Origin: Prinsepia uniflora
Lineage: Eukaryota > Streptophyta > Magnoliopsida > Rosales > Rosaceae
Direction: 5' to 3'
Assembly (NCBI GenBank): GCA_032719365.1
Contig: CM064873.1
Coordinates: 43,562,332 to 43,626,331 of the forward strand
Length of the DNA stretch: 64,000 nt
Notes under the pieces: model-generated
Database searches by the model: none
Seen by the model: the letters and a program-made list of their open reading frames with translations, nothing else
Told to the model about the DNA's origin: nothing
Position numbers and translations under genes: made by a program
Part shown: positions 24,869 to 37,441 of the stretch, piece after piece
How the letters are laid out: each line of letters opens with the position of its first letter
Position numbering within the stretch: position 1 is the stretch's first letter

Positions 24869-25605
24869 TGAATCTCAATAACAACATCATCCACATATTA
24901 CAGCCCTACTTATATAAAGGTCTATTTGGAAGCTTCCCCTTATTTATTCGACTTACAAATCACGAATTAGTTGTCACAAATTACCCAGCTTGTAAAAACA
25001 TATCACCTATCTAAGGAAGGGGGGGTTGTTTCTGCCATACAATCATTTGTTCCAATCGACACAAAACCATTACACTTGATGCACTCAATTGTAATACATC
25101 CGGCTTTTCACATATCTTGTTCCAGCAACACAATTTACATCCAAACCATAACCAAATATCCAGAATCTTATTGGAGTCCTACTTGATGTTCCCAATCCAA
25201 CAAGTCTGTTACCGTTAATTATTAACCCAAACATCCCCACACATGTCGGATCTGACAAAGTACCTTAGTCACATTAGTTCTCAAGCATTTATTCCAATAG
25301 GGAAAAACATACTTACCCTTCTCCTCTGGGAATAACATAGTGACAATTTCACCGATTCCCACTAGTGAGCTCACTTATTTTCTGAAATCATACGACTCCC
25401 TTATCGGTACGTAACATCCACTACTCATACCATTAATCCAATCCAACATCATGAATATCAAGGAAACCACTATCATACAACACATATGTACCTCAACTAG
25501 TGTAGGTAAGTCGTATAAACAACACATATCACATACAACCGATTCAAATCCAGCCTCAAAACTACCACGGGGCTTCTATTCTCGTCTCAGGACTAGTGTG
25601 GCTTA
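24869..25605 (-). mobile_element. Interior of element E, part 2 (truncated)
   Basis: This continues the E interior after the second TGAAT. It is homologous in reverse complement to 30,370-30,900 of element F. It stops near 25,605, about 140-200 bases short of where the primer site and 5' LTR would be, and is replaced by repeat K. Confidence 0.7.
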
Positions 25606-26452
25606 AACTAAGTATTTAAGTAAACACAAAGTAACACTCAACACTTAATTCAAGCATATGCAATTTTAACCATTTTTGTGTAGATGTAGTATTGGTAAAT
25701 AGAGATCGTTCTTAACCGGGAAAATTAGGGAACATTAATAATGGTTAGTGAAAAAGAATAACAAATAATCAAAGAATAAAATAATAAATGAATTAAATCA
25801 TTAAATCATTAAATCATTAAGGAATTAAAGAATAAAAGAATTAAATTGGGGGTTTTGACAAGAGTTGTAGCCGAAGCTACATTTTAACAAAATAAGAATT
25901 AAAATGCAAATGTGAATGCTAACTAGGATTTACAAACCATAGATTATTTTCATAGACAAAATTAACACTTTTATGTAAGTAAATCCGAATTAACAATCAC
26001 ATTATTCAAACTACTTCTACTTTAACATTTATATAATGGACTTTTTTTAAACACAAATCTTACCAACACTCTAACATTTTGCACATATTGAACTAATTAG
26101 GAAATCCTACATTCATCGTCTCAATTTCCTTCATACATTTTTCATATTATAAATGCACCGAACAACGGATTATTACTTACAATATGATCTACCTTAAGTG
26201 TTTTATTGAATGCGTCGAACAGTGGTCAAATATTAAATCTCTTCAATCATATTCTAAATGCATTGAACAACGAATAAACACTTAGCGTTGGATTGAAGGT
26301 TAAGCACTAAAACGTATGAAGTAAATGAAATTCAAAAAGTAAAACACGTGGAGATTGTATTCACATTTAAAAATGTTAAAAATAAAATACCAACACATAT
26401 ATTGAATTATAAGCAAAATCAATAACAATAACAAGAGTTTTCACAAGGATCA
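25606..26452. repeat. AT-rich dispersed repeat K, copy 1
   Basis: It shares an extended, diverged alignment with 63,020-64,000: a GATGTAGTATTG block, a GATCGTTCTTAACCGG block, an AATAAA/GAATTAAA-rich tract, and three spaced units of the form GC-CCGAACARCGG (26,154-26,170, 26,211-26,226, 26,260-26,275). No coding capacity. Class unknown; it could be an LTR or 3' part of another retroelement. Confidence 0.65.
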
Positions 26453-27922
26453 CCGAACAGCAGCAGGAAACTTGTGAAGATAGAGGAAAAAACACGAGAA
26501 ATACGTGTAGAAATCCTAAAAATTTATGGGATTAAATTAGAGGATAATTGAGATGATTTGTGACCTGTAGATGTGAATTTTTGCAGGTAGTGACATTCCT
26601 GGAAAGTACAGAAAAACGTGCAACGAGGAATTCGGCGATTCGGAGGTGTGTGAGTAAACTTTCTTTCCCTAAACTATTATGCATGCATATTTATGTGATT
26701 TAAACGTGTTTTTATGTGATTTTGGTGATATTGAAGTGATTGGAATTTTATATGTATTTTTGGTATTTTTACTAATATTTTATTGCACATTTTACGAGAT
26801 TTTGGTAAACTATATTTTGAATACCATTTCGAATTTTGTTTTAAACTAAATGTGAACTTGGTTTATGACATGACATATCGTATTTTGAAATCTATATGAT
26901 TTTCATATATTTTCTGGACGTTTTTTTTATGAAAGTCATGTAATGGCACGTTTTACGAGAATGGTGTGGATTATGGTTTTGGGTTTAGGCCCAAGGTTCT
27001 GATTGTAGACTTGACTTGTGATATCGAGATGTGATGTGCATATGTGTTTTTAGTATGGATAGTATGAGTAATGATTGATTGTGATGTGACCTGTAGTGGT
27101 GTGATGATCATGTTGATTGTTTAAATGTAAGTCCTAGATGTCGAGCCCAGGGATCCGATTCCTAAGACTGTGTTGTGATGACTCGGACGTCGAGCCTGGG
27201 GCTCTATTTCCCGAGAAAATGTGTATGTGATGGCCTACCGATAGCGCACTTGTAATGTGATGATTGATATGATGTTGCTGTGGTGCATGTGATGATTAAT
27301 GTTGTGCTTGTGCATTGGTGATAATTTGATTATGTGTGAATTATGTGGTAATGCTCGAGATGCATGTTAGTGAATCTCGAACATTGAGCTGGGCTCTAAT
27401 TCCCGAGTGAGTTTGTGGTGTACCTGCCACTGGGGCAGTGGTTTCATGTGTGGCATTGTGATGATGGGTTTGGTTTTGTGTGATTATTATGCTGGCCATG
27501 TGTGGATTTAAGCGATGTGAAATTGTACATGAATGATTACATTGACTTATTTGTCATTTTGATGGTTTCCTGTAGTTTTCAAATTGAGAACTATTTCACG
27601 TATTTCAAGATTATGAAAGGTGTTTTGTTTTAAATCGAAGTGAATGGGGTTTGAAATGGTTTTTCGTATGTATGCATGGTTTTGGAAAATAGAGGGTAAA
27701 AGGATAGACCTTTTCAAATTATGTTTTTAAACTATTTCTTTTGTGAACTCACACGTTTTCTTGGTTTTGTAACCCTCCAGGACAGCTGCATGGAAAACGA
27801 GGCTCAAGAGGCGGAAGCATGAACGAGCGAGTTTGAGTTTATCCATTGTCTAACAAGGTTTCTGTCAAACGGAAGCAAGGCCCGTGTGTACTAATCATGT
27901 GTATTCAGGCTGGGTCCTATCA
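26453..27922 (+). mobile_element. LTR fragment I (E/F family, 3' portion)
   Basis: From about 26,500 the sequence matches the second half of the F LTRs: leader TTATGGGATTAAA, donor-like region near 26,650, GCACGTTTTACGAG, hairpin-unit array about 27,125-27,420, acceptor-like CCCTCCAG near 27,780, and terminus GGGTCCTATCA at 27,922. It abuts directly the truncated 5' LTR of F. The left junction with repeat K is uncertain. Confidence 0.7.
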
Positions 27923-30327
27923 GAGGGAGGTAGAGCCAGTGAGAGATTAAGTTGGAGAAAAGAGAAAAGTGAAGAAATAGAGAGAGAGGGCTGGGAGCTG
28001 AGAAGAAAATGGGAAGAGATGAGCAGCCTAGGAAACCCGAAAACCATGGTTTCCATGGCTTCACTTACAGATTCTCAAAAGGGATAGGAGAGCTTGGAAA
28101 CCTAGCTTACTGAACAGTCATGCGCGATCAGGAGACTTCATTAGACCCAGAAGTCGAGGTTCAGATGCTGGGAAACAACGCTGGACGCATGTCAAACCTT
28201 GGCCATGAAGTAAAGGTATTGTCCTTTAATTTATCGTCATTCTTCATTTATTTTGATGCCATAGATCCAACCTAGAGTTGGATTAGGAGTTAACTATAAA
28301 AAAAAGGAATGGAAAAGACGCATAAAGGAGTGAGTTTGGGTCGGGTCGAGTCGTCCGGGTCGGGTCCTGCGTGCAGACCCGTGGGTTGACCCTACCAAGG
28401 TAGACGATGGTTGTAGGTTCGCGCGAGGCTCCACGCACAGCCACATCAGGTGGTGTGTGGGGGTGCGTGGGGCTTGTTCACGATATGTTTTCAACATGAA
28501 AGTTTGATTATTTAATGTTACGGATCCAATGGTACGATTTTATTTTTGAGGCGATCGAACATTATCTCAAAGCAGTTTTGACTCTCCGAATGTTTAGGGT
28601 ATATTTTAATAGGTTTAAAATCCCGAAAAATTATGGGATTTAAATGTGAGTCAATTGGGATAATTAGTGACCCTTAGAAGTGATTTTTGACAGGAGATGA
28701 CATTCTCAAATTTTACGGGGAAGCGTACAATGTGGTTCGACCGAACGTAAGGTACTTGTGAATGGACTTTCGTTTTCCTTAAATCCTATGCCTGTTGTTT
28801 ATATGATTTTACATTAGTTAAAATTTGATTTGCTTGATGATATTTTGAATGTGGGTTTACATGATTTTATATGAGTTTTGGTGACTTTACGATAATTACT
28901 TATTGCACATTTTACGAGGCATCTTCCATACTATGTTTAGGATTGATGTTGAAATGTGTGAATTGGTTTTATACCTGAAATTACTTCTCTTGTGATTTTG
29001 GTGGTATTGGGTTTGTTGGAATTTATACAGAATTTATGGATTTTGATGATATTATGGGAAACTGCCACTTTGCACGTTTTGCGAGAAAATTGGGTATATG
29101 GTGTTCTGGTTTATTACTGAGTTTGGGAAAATGGTTTTAGAGTCGATATGAGATTTCTCCGTGATTTTGGTAGTGTTCGATCGTTTGGGATTTTAAATGA
29201 TTTTATGAATATTTTCGTAGCTAGTTTTACGAGGTCTTTGGATGTACTTACGATTTTGGGTTTAGGCCCGAGTTTTGTGGTTTGGTTTGGGTTTCTGAAC
29301 TTGAATCTAGATTTGGAATGGTACTATGGTATAGTTTGTGATAACGGGGTATATGTGTGTGTTGTGACCTTAGTATATGATGCATGTTGGTTAATAGTCT
29401 CAGACGTCAAGTTGGGGGCTCCGAATCCTGAGACTAGTGATATGTGTGATTGTGTGATTCTGGATTTGTGATGTGATGGTATACCATCCTCGAGTTTTGG
29501 TTTGATGGTGTCTTGGACGTTCAGATCTGGGCTCTGTTTTCCTCAGAATTGGATTAGTACCCAGACGTCCAGAACCAAGTTCTGTTTTCCTAGGATCAGT
29601 CCAAACCCATAAGTCCAAAGCTGGGCTCTGCTTCTTTGGGTGATACCCAGACGTCTAGATCGAGGATTTTTTCGGGCACTCGGACGTCTAAAGCGGGGCT
29701 CTGTTTTCCTGAGTGATATTAGTCTACAGGTAGTGCGCACTTGATATATCGATTAAGATTTCTAAATCGATGAGGGGCTGATACGATTGTTTGGTTCGAT
29801 ATGATCAAATGATATAGTGTGGTTGGTTCAATGTGATTGGTATGATTATGCGTTGATATGATCATATTTGTGTTGATATTTTGATATGGCTAGTTCACTA
29901 TGTATTTTTAGTCTATGTTTTGGCCTGATCATATTTGTATTGATATTTTGATATGAGTTTATATTAGACAGGGTTTTCTGATATTACTAATTTTCTTATT
30001 ACTGCACGTATTTTGAGAACATTATTTTATCGGTAAACCTGATACATGCATAGTTTTATAACACGAAGGGAAGTTAGTATGTTTTCAAAACATGTTTTAA
30101 AATCCTTTATTTTCATCTACCCACACTTTTCTTTGGTTTTGAAACCCTCTAGGGTCGCTGCACAGGAGTCAAGGCTAGTTACGGAGTTGAGGCATGAGCT
30201 CAAGAGTGTACGAGTATTCTTTGTCTGACAGGGTTTCGAGGGTACATTTGGTACTTTGGGTTACCTGTCAGACGGGAGCAGGACCCAGGGATGTTATATA
30301 TGGTATTTTCTGGGTTGTGTCCTGTCA
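27923..30327 (+). mobile_element. 5' LTR of element F
   Basis: About 2.4 kb ending GTGTCCTGTCA. Hairpin units lie at about 29,395-29,715, including CAGAAC-caa-GTTCTG at 29,571-29,585. The end hairpin is GTCTGACAGG (30,223-30,232) with CCTGTCAGAC (30,264-30,273), a perfect ten-base stem. Confidence 0.82.
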
Positions 30328-30330
30328 ACT

Positions 30331-30342
30331 TGGTATCAAAGC
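30331..30342 (+). other. tRNA primer-binding site of element F
   Basis: TGGTATCAAAGC, three bases after the LTR terminus. It differs by one base from the initiator-Met consensus TGGTATCAGAGC. Confidence 0.82.
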
Positions 30343-30750
30343 TCGAGTTCTAATATGTGTTTGAAATTGTCATGTCTATGATATGTGAGCCTCGTACACG
30401 ACTTGGTAACGAGACAAGAATAGAATCCCGGGATATTAGTTTTGAGATGAATATGAATTGGTCATATGTGAGATGTGATATGTGTTGTTTATGCAATCGA
30501 CTTGGATTTAGTTGAGGAGTTATACATGTTGTATGCTGATATTTCATCAGTGTTTGAAATGTTGAATTAGATTAGCGTCATCAATAGTAGATGTCACGTG
30601 TTGGTAAGAGGAAATAGTTGTATGGCTTTAGATAATAAGTGAGCTCACTAGTGGAAGTCAGAGAAATTGATGGTGTGTGGTACTGGGCGAGACAATTGAA
30701 TACGTGTTTCAGTTAGAATAAACGTTGATTTTATCGGATCCAACGTGTGT

Positions 30751-32250
30751 GGTATGATTTTGGTTAATAATTAAGTGTTACCACTTGGTTGGTAGTGACT
30801 ATCGAATTGTGACTCCAATAGGAGTCAGGATATCCGGTTATGGTTTGGGGGTGATTTATGTTGCTAGAATCAAACTAAGAAGATTCATAAGGCAGATGCA
30901 TCATATTTAAGTAAAAAAGATGAAATTGCTGGACTGTATGAAATGCAGTTGCGTAAGGATTTGGTGTATTTAATAAGTGGTAGTATGAAAAAATACCCCC
31001 TACCTTCGAAAAGTATATGTCTAAGTAGTTACAAAAGGTTGGACTTTTTCTGATAATCGAACTATAATGCATGAGTGGAATTAAGAAAGATAAGATCCTC
31101 AAAATAGTTTTCCTTATGAGATAGGGGCCATTAAGATCTATTTAGAAAATTGTGTGATGGATGATATGGTCTCATGATCTAAGGTTTGAAACTATGAATT
31201 GAAGTTGTGCTATTGATATAAGTATCTGAGTTCTCGTATTTATGTTATTATACTATCAGGTGTGTTTAGAGAATGGGTAAGGAAGTTGGGATAAACATCA
31301 TGTTACCCATTAAACAAATGATGTTGTACTGAAAGTCGTATGAGTGTAGTAAGAATTGAGGATTGGTTATGTTTTGATTATCGACATGTGTGTCCAGACC
31401 TTTCTCTCCTGATTTGGTTGATGAATACGGATCTTAGGAAACCTTGGGCCATGGGAATTTAGAAACATGTATGATTTTATTGGTCCACTGTATATAAAAG
31501 TGGTATGATTTTGGTTAATAATTAAGTGTTAGCACTTGGTTGGTATTGACTATCGAATTGAGACTCCAATTGGAGTCAGGATATTCGGTTATGGTTTGGA
31601 GGTGAGTTGTGTTGTTAGAATCAAACTAAGAAGAGTTGGAAGGCGGATGCATCGTATTTAAGTAAAAAATATGAAATTGTTGAACTGTATGAAATGCAGT
31701 TGCATAAGGATTTGGCATAGTTAATAAGTGGTAGTACGAAAAAATACCCCATGCCTTGGAAAAGTATATGTCTAAGTAGTTACAAAAGGTTGGACTTCTT
31801 CTGATAATTGAACTATAATGTGTAAGTGGAATTAATAAAGATAAGATCCCCAAAATAGTTTTCCTTATGAGATAGGGGCCATTAAGATCTATTTAGAAAA
31901 TGGTACAATGGTTGATATGGTCTCATGATCTAAGGTTTCAAAATGTGGATTGGAGTTGTGTTGTTGATATAAGTATTTGAGTTCTCGTATTTTTGTTATT
32001 ATACTATCAGGTGTGTTTAGAGAATGGGTAAGGAAGTTGGGATATATATCGTGTTACCCAGTAAACAAAGGATGTCGTACTAAAAGCCGTATGAGTGTAG
32101 TAAGAATTGAGGATTGGTTATGTTTTGATTATCGATATGTGTGTCCATACCTTTCTCTCATGATTTGGTTGATGAATATGGATTTCAGAAAACCATGGGC
32201 CAAGGGAATTTGGAAACGTGGTATGATTTTATTGGTCCACTGTATATAAT
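30751..32250 (+). repeat. Tandem duplication of about 750 bp in element F
   Basis: The unit at 30,751-31,500 is repeated at 31,502-32,250. Both begin GGTATGATTTTGGTTAATAA and end near GGTCCACTGTATATAA. The copies differ at many sites, so the duplication is old. Confidence 0.9.
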
Positions 32251-32461
32251 ATCTTGGTTTTCAAACGATTATTTATGAGTTATGATATGTATACGATTCG
32301 ATTGAAATTATTTAAATAATGATTGATTTGATGGACTTTGGATTTATGAAATGATTTATGGACACTGTTTTACAATGGTTTGTGGAAATTGTTTTGGGAA
32401 AGTCATGTTTGAGTACAGGCCCTGTTAAGGTGTTTTGACTCAATTTGAGACATAACTGTTA

Positions 32462-32869
32462 AGAGAATGAGTTTACCAGATTTGGTGACTGTTTTCTGCA
32501 TATGCCATCCTCTAGTATATTGTTGTTTCCCCTAGACGTTGGTGATCCCGAAAAGGTCATAAGAATGTTATCTAGAGATGAGTAGCTCCACGGAAGACTC
32601 ATTTTTGGGAGTGTTAGATTGTGACGTCACCAGGATGTCATTAATTTCGGGGATGTACTCGGATTAGAGAATGAGTTTACCAGATTTGGTGACTGTTTTC
32701 TGCATATGCCATCCTCTAGTATATTGTTGTTTCCCCTAGACGTTGGTGATCCCGAAAAGGTCATAAGAATGTTATCTAGAGATGAGTAGCTCCACGGAAG
32801 ACTCATTTTTGGGAGTGTTAGATTGTGACGTCACCAGGATGTCATTAATTTCGGGGATGTACTCGGATA
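32462..32869 (+). repeat. Tandem duplication of 204 bp in element F
   Basis: The unit beginning AGAGAATGAGTTTACCAG at 32,462 is repeated from 32,666. The two copies appear identical by eye, in contrast to the diverged 750-bp duplication nearby. Either a recent event or an assembly artefact. Confidence 0.92.
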
Positions 32870-34756
32870 TGAGGATTTTGAGTATCCACATGTAGAACCA
32901 ACATCGTGACTGATTTGATACTAAGAGTTAGAGATCAATTGGTAAGTTAGCTATATGAAATTGTAACATTGAGTTGGTTTAGTTGGAATTTAATGTTCAG
33001 TTCTGGGAAAAGCGTAAGAAGGGTATGATACGGAGTCCCCGTTGGTCTAGGACAATATAGACTCACTAGCCGAATGTGGTAATGAACACAGTTAATATTT
33101 TTCATAGAGATCTCTTTGAGAGCATGGTAATATGGGAATCCTAGATGCAGTGACACCCCGGTGTTGAGTGGCAATTGGGTATTTGTCAAAAAGAACCTGA
33201 GACTTAAGGAATTACTCGTATCAGTTTTAGCCCGATAGAATAGGGGAGAAAGAAAGAAAAAAAAAGAGAAAAAAAAAGATCCAGGAAAAGATAGAAGAAA
33301 GGAGGGTGTTGCTTGATTAACCTGATATAAAAAAGGGAAGGATAAATATTGAATGGGATTTGGTGGAGCTATATACTTTTACTTCGGAGTGTTGGGTAGG
33401 AATTAAGGAAATAAGCATCCTATTAATATTTTTGAATCCTTATGTTTATTGTGGGACAAACGATGGTGACATCAGGAGAGGCAGTGGTGTCGTGGTTTGG
33501 ATATGGATTTGGAACTCAGAGAAGTTAGGGCCATAGAATTGAGTCTTTGGCTGGGAATTGGAAAGTAAACATGTTGTTTATGGGCTAATATAATGGAAGT
33601 TTAGAAGGAAGTCAAATTATGGCTGCAAACCTGGATTTGATTAAGTTTGATTTTGGTATGAAGTTCAATCTTGATGTTATATAGATTTTGCTTGATTTTA
33701 CCTAGGTTGGTATTAAGCTCGGTTTAGTAGGGTTTCGACTTAAAAAGTGAATTGAGGTTCAAGTGAGATTGAGCTTAACCTAGCCATAGGGCTATACAAA
33801 ATTACTATGCTGGTGGTACCAAATTTGTGATGGTAGTGTTAACTTAGTATTATTTGTTCTTGGTATGATGTGACTTATGGATTTGAACTGTAATGTTGTG
33901 ATGCGATATGAATAAAGAAGTTCTCGGTATTCGCGATATGGAATAAGATGAGGATTGTTATGGTTGAAATGGTTCCATGTACCATGGGTTGTGTTACACG
34001 ATCTAAAATATAAGTGGTTGTTGATTTCCACCTTGAGTAAGGATGGAATAGTCGGGAGTTTGATGAATATGATTGAAGCACATGTCTTGGGTTGATGCTT
34101 TTAGCACAGGTTTGGGTTAGTAATTCATTTTCTTTAGCTATCAAAGGCCATACTTAAATTAATTAATTGAATTTCAGTCATATCTAAAGGTATTGAGTAA
34201 TTGTTAGTATGGCTAAGTGATGTTGAGTCCAGTTCTTGAGCAGTCTACACCTAAAGAATTGTGATACCTTGAGATACTTTGGGTGAAGCTCGTGTATATT
34301 AATGGGTACTATATGTGGTTGAGATGGTGATTTGGTCTTATGTTGGTGGACACTCGTACGTGTCCGGATGAGGTGAGTACAATCCCCGAACTGGCCTAAG
34401 CATGGTACCGATATTGTGATTAATGTTTATGCATTGATGAGTAGTATTGTTAATCACTATGGTTGATGTTAAGTATTGATAATTGATTATTATTGACGTT
34501 GATGGTTATGACTTATATGTTGATCCGTGTAGTCCTCGGGGTCTGTTGATATGATTGTTTGATTCTCTATTCCGAGGAGTGCAATTACTTGGATGTGACA
34601 ATTTGGGAATTGCTTGTGTGCTATAAAAGTTTCTACTGATTGGTGTTTACAAAACTTAGTGGTTCTCAAAAGTAATTTTTTATTGAAAAATTTGTGGGAC
34701 TCCCCCAATTAGTGACTTGAAATTTCGAGGGCGAAATTTCTTTAAAGGGGGTAGGC

Positions 34757-37187
34757 TTTAACGACTCGGAACTCTCTAGAGCTGACACATGAGAGGGAGG
34801 TAGAGCCAGTGAGAGATTGAGTTGGGGAAGAGAGAAAAGTGAAGAAATAGAGAGAGGGAGAGAGAGGGTTGGGAGTCGAGAAGAAAAAGGGAAGAGATGA
34901 GCCGCCTTGGAAACCCGAAAACCATGGTTTCCATGGCTTCGCTTTCGGTTTCTAAAAAGGGATAGGAGAGCTTGGAAACCAAGCTTACTGAACAGTTCTG
35001 CGCAATCAAGCAACTTCATTAGACCCAGAAGTTGAGGTTCAGACGCTAGGATACGACGCAAGACACATGTCGAACCTTGACCGTGAAGTGAAGGTATTGT
35101 CCTTCAATTTGTGGTCATTCTTTCTTTATTTCGATGCCATAGATCCAACATACACTTGGATTAGGAGTTAACTGTCGAAAAGGAAATAGAAAAGACATAG
35201 AAACGAGTGAGTTTGGGTCGGGTCGAGTTGCCCAGGTCGAGTCCTATGTGTAGACCCGTGGGCTAACCCGGACAAAGTAGACGATGACTGTAGCTTGGCG
35301 CGTGGCTCCCACACGCAACCACTTCAAGTGGCGTGTAGGGGCGCGTGGGGCTTGTTCTCAACATGTGTTCAACATGAAAGTTTGATTATTTGATTTGACG
35401 AATCCAATCGTACAATTGCAAGGCGATCAGACATTGTTTCGGGGCAGTTTTGACTGTCTGAATGTTTAGGGTCAGTTTTAATATGTTTAATAATCCCAAA
35501 AATTATGGGAGTCAATTGGGATAATTAATGACCGTTAGAAGTGACTTTTGATAGGAGATGACATTCTCGAATTTTACGAGGAAGCGTACAATTCTGTTCG
35601 ACTGCACGTAAGGTACGTGTGAGTGGACTTTCGTTCTCTTTAAACCCTATGAATGCTTATTATATTATTTTACATAAGTTAAAATGTGATTTGCTTGATG
35701 ATATTTTGAATGTGGGGTTTTATGATTTTATATGAGTTTTGGTGACTTTAAGGTAATTACATCTTGCACGTTTTACGAGGCATCTTCCATATTGTGTTCA
35801 GGATTGATGTTGAATTGTGTGAATTGGTTTTATACCTGAAATAACCTTCTCTTGTGATTTTGGTGGCATTGGGTTTGTTGGAATTTATACGGATTTTGAT
35901 GATATTACGGGGAACTGCCACTTGGCACGTTTTGCGAAAAAAATTGGGTATATGGTGTTCTGGTTTATTACTGATTTTTGGGAAAATGGTTTTAGAGTCG
36001 ATATGAGAGTTCTCCGTGATTTTGGTAGTTTTCGATGGTTTGGGATTTTAAATGATTTTATGAATATTTTAATAGCTCGTTTTACGAGGTCTTTGGATGT
36101 ACTTGTGATTTTGGGTTTAGGCTCGGGTTTTGTGGTTTGGTTTGGGTTTCTGAACTTGAATCTAGATTTGGAATGGTACTATGGTATAGTTTGTGATAAC
36201 AGAGTATATGTGTGTGATGTGACCTTGGTATATGATGTGTGTTGGTTGGTAGTCTCAAACGTTGAGCTGAGGGCTTCAAATCTTGAGACTAGTGATATGT
36301 GTGATTGTGTGATTCTGGATTTGTGATGTGATGGTCTATCCTTTTCGTGTTGTAGTTGATGGTGTCTCAAACGTCTAGAGCTGGACTCTATTTCCCTAAG
36401 ACTTGGACTAGTACCCAGATGTCCATAACCAGGTTCTGTTTTCCTGGTATCAATCCACAGCCAGACGTCCATAGCTAGGCTCTATTTCCCTGGGTGATAC
36501 CCGGACGTCCAGAGCAAAGCTATGTTTTCTCAAGCACTCGGTCGTTCAGAGTGGAGCTCTGTTTTTCCGAGTGAGATTGGCCTACCAGGAGTGCGCTCTT
36601 GATATACCGATTGAGATTTTGGCATCAATAAGGGGCTGGTACGATTAGTTGGTTCGATATGTTCAGATGATACAGTGTGGTTGGTTTAGTGTGACTGGTA
36701 TGATTATGCATTGATATGATCATATCTATGTTGATATTTTGATATGGCTAGTTCATTGTGTCTGTTGAGTATAGGCTTTGGCCTGATCATATTTGCATTG
36801 GTATTTTGATACGAGTTTATTTTGGATAGGGTTTTCTGATTTTACTGATTTTCTTATTACTGCACGTATTTCAAGAACACTATTTTATCGGTAAACCTGA
36901 TTCATGCATAGTTTTATAACACGGAGGGAAGTTAGTATGTTTTCAAAATATGTTTTAAAATCCTTTATTTTCGTCCACTCACACTTTTCTTTAGTTTTGA
37001 AACCCTCAAGGGCCACTACACGGGAGTCGAGGCTAGTTACGAAGCGGAGGCATGAGCTCAAGAGTGTACGAGTATCCTTATCTAACAGTGTTTCGAGGGT
37101 ACATTTGGTACTTTGGGTTACCAGTCAGACAGGAGTAGAACCCGGGTATGTTATATATGGTGTTTTCCGAGTTGGGTTGTTATGTCA
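34757..37187 (+). mobile_element. 3' LTR of element F
   Basis: It begins TTTAACGACTCGG directly after the polypurine tract GGGGGTAGGC and ends near GTTATGTCA. It has a GC block at 35,298-35,350, a donor-like GTGAGTGGAC at 35,619-35,628 with its complement GTCCACTCAC at 36,973-36,982, and hairpin units at about 36,240-36,570. Confidence 0.8.
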
Positions 37188-37361
37188 TGTGAGGACCTGT
37201 GGTTTGGAAGCATGTCGAGCAGTCCCACATCACCCGTTAGGAAATGGGGGATGCGCCTTATATATGGACATGCCTCTATCCAATACAACGCATTTTTGTG
37301 GGACTCCTAGAACCAAAGATGTGAGGGCGGGGACCCGTATGGGTTAGCCCAACAGGAGCGG
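37188..37361 (+). mobile_element. Old Cassandra-like LTR, left part
   Basis: The block CAGTCCCACATCACC...GCGCCTTATATATGG...CCTCTATCCAATACAACG resembles the 5' half of Cassandra LTRs. It is cut at 37,361 by the Cassandra element whose duplication AGCGG lies at 37,357-37,361. Joined to 51,813-51,861 the sequence reads on through GGCCCAAAAGGGACAATATT, as expected. No 5S-like segment is present. Confidence 0.68.
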
Positions 37362-37441
37362 TGTAATATGTCAAGACCCACCCCGGTTTCGCCCCGAAAC
37401 CCGAGGTAAACCCCGCTCCCGTCTGACTCCCCGACACAACA

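Larger units (their letters stand above)
30343..34756 (+). mobile_element. Interior of element F (non-coding)
   Basis: Open frames in the sense direction stay below about 100 codons and show no retroviral domain. The interior contains a 750-bp tandem duplication, a 204-bp tandem duplication, an A-rich stretch (33,243-33,300), and a polypurine tract TTTAAAGGGGGTAGG at 34,741-34,755 before the 3' LTR. Confidence 0.72.
27923..37187 (+). mobile_element. Element F: long-LTR non-coding retrotransposon
   Basis: The 5' LTR is 27,923-30,327, the primer site 30,331-30,342, the interior 30,328-34,756 and the 3' LTR 34,757-37,187. The 5' LTR lacks about the first 36 bases present in the 3' copy, so no target duplication can be tested at the left. 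The interior has no recognisable gag or pol. Divergence between the LTRs is visibly higher than in the gag-only element at 37-48 kb. Confidence 0.82.

Noticed and set aside
35922..36326. 134-codon open frame in the F 3' LTR, similar to 29,148-29,471
   Set aside because: Paired LTR copies of low-complexity hydrophobic sequence. No domain, and frames differ in start and end.
37188..37361. Target duplication for the old Cassandra-like LTR (CATGTCGAG at about 37,211 and 51,860)
   Set aside because: The match is real, but the implied LTR would not start with TG, so I do not use it to define the ends.
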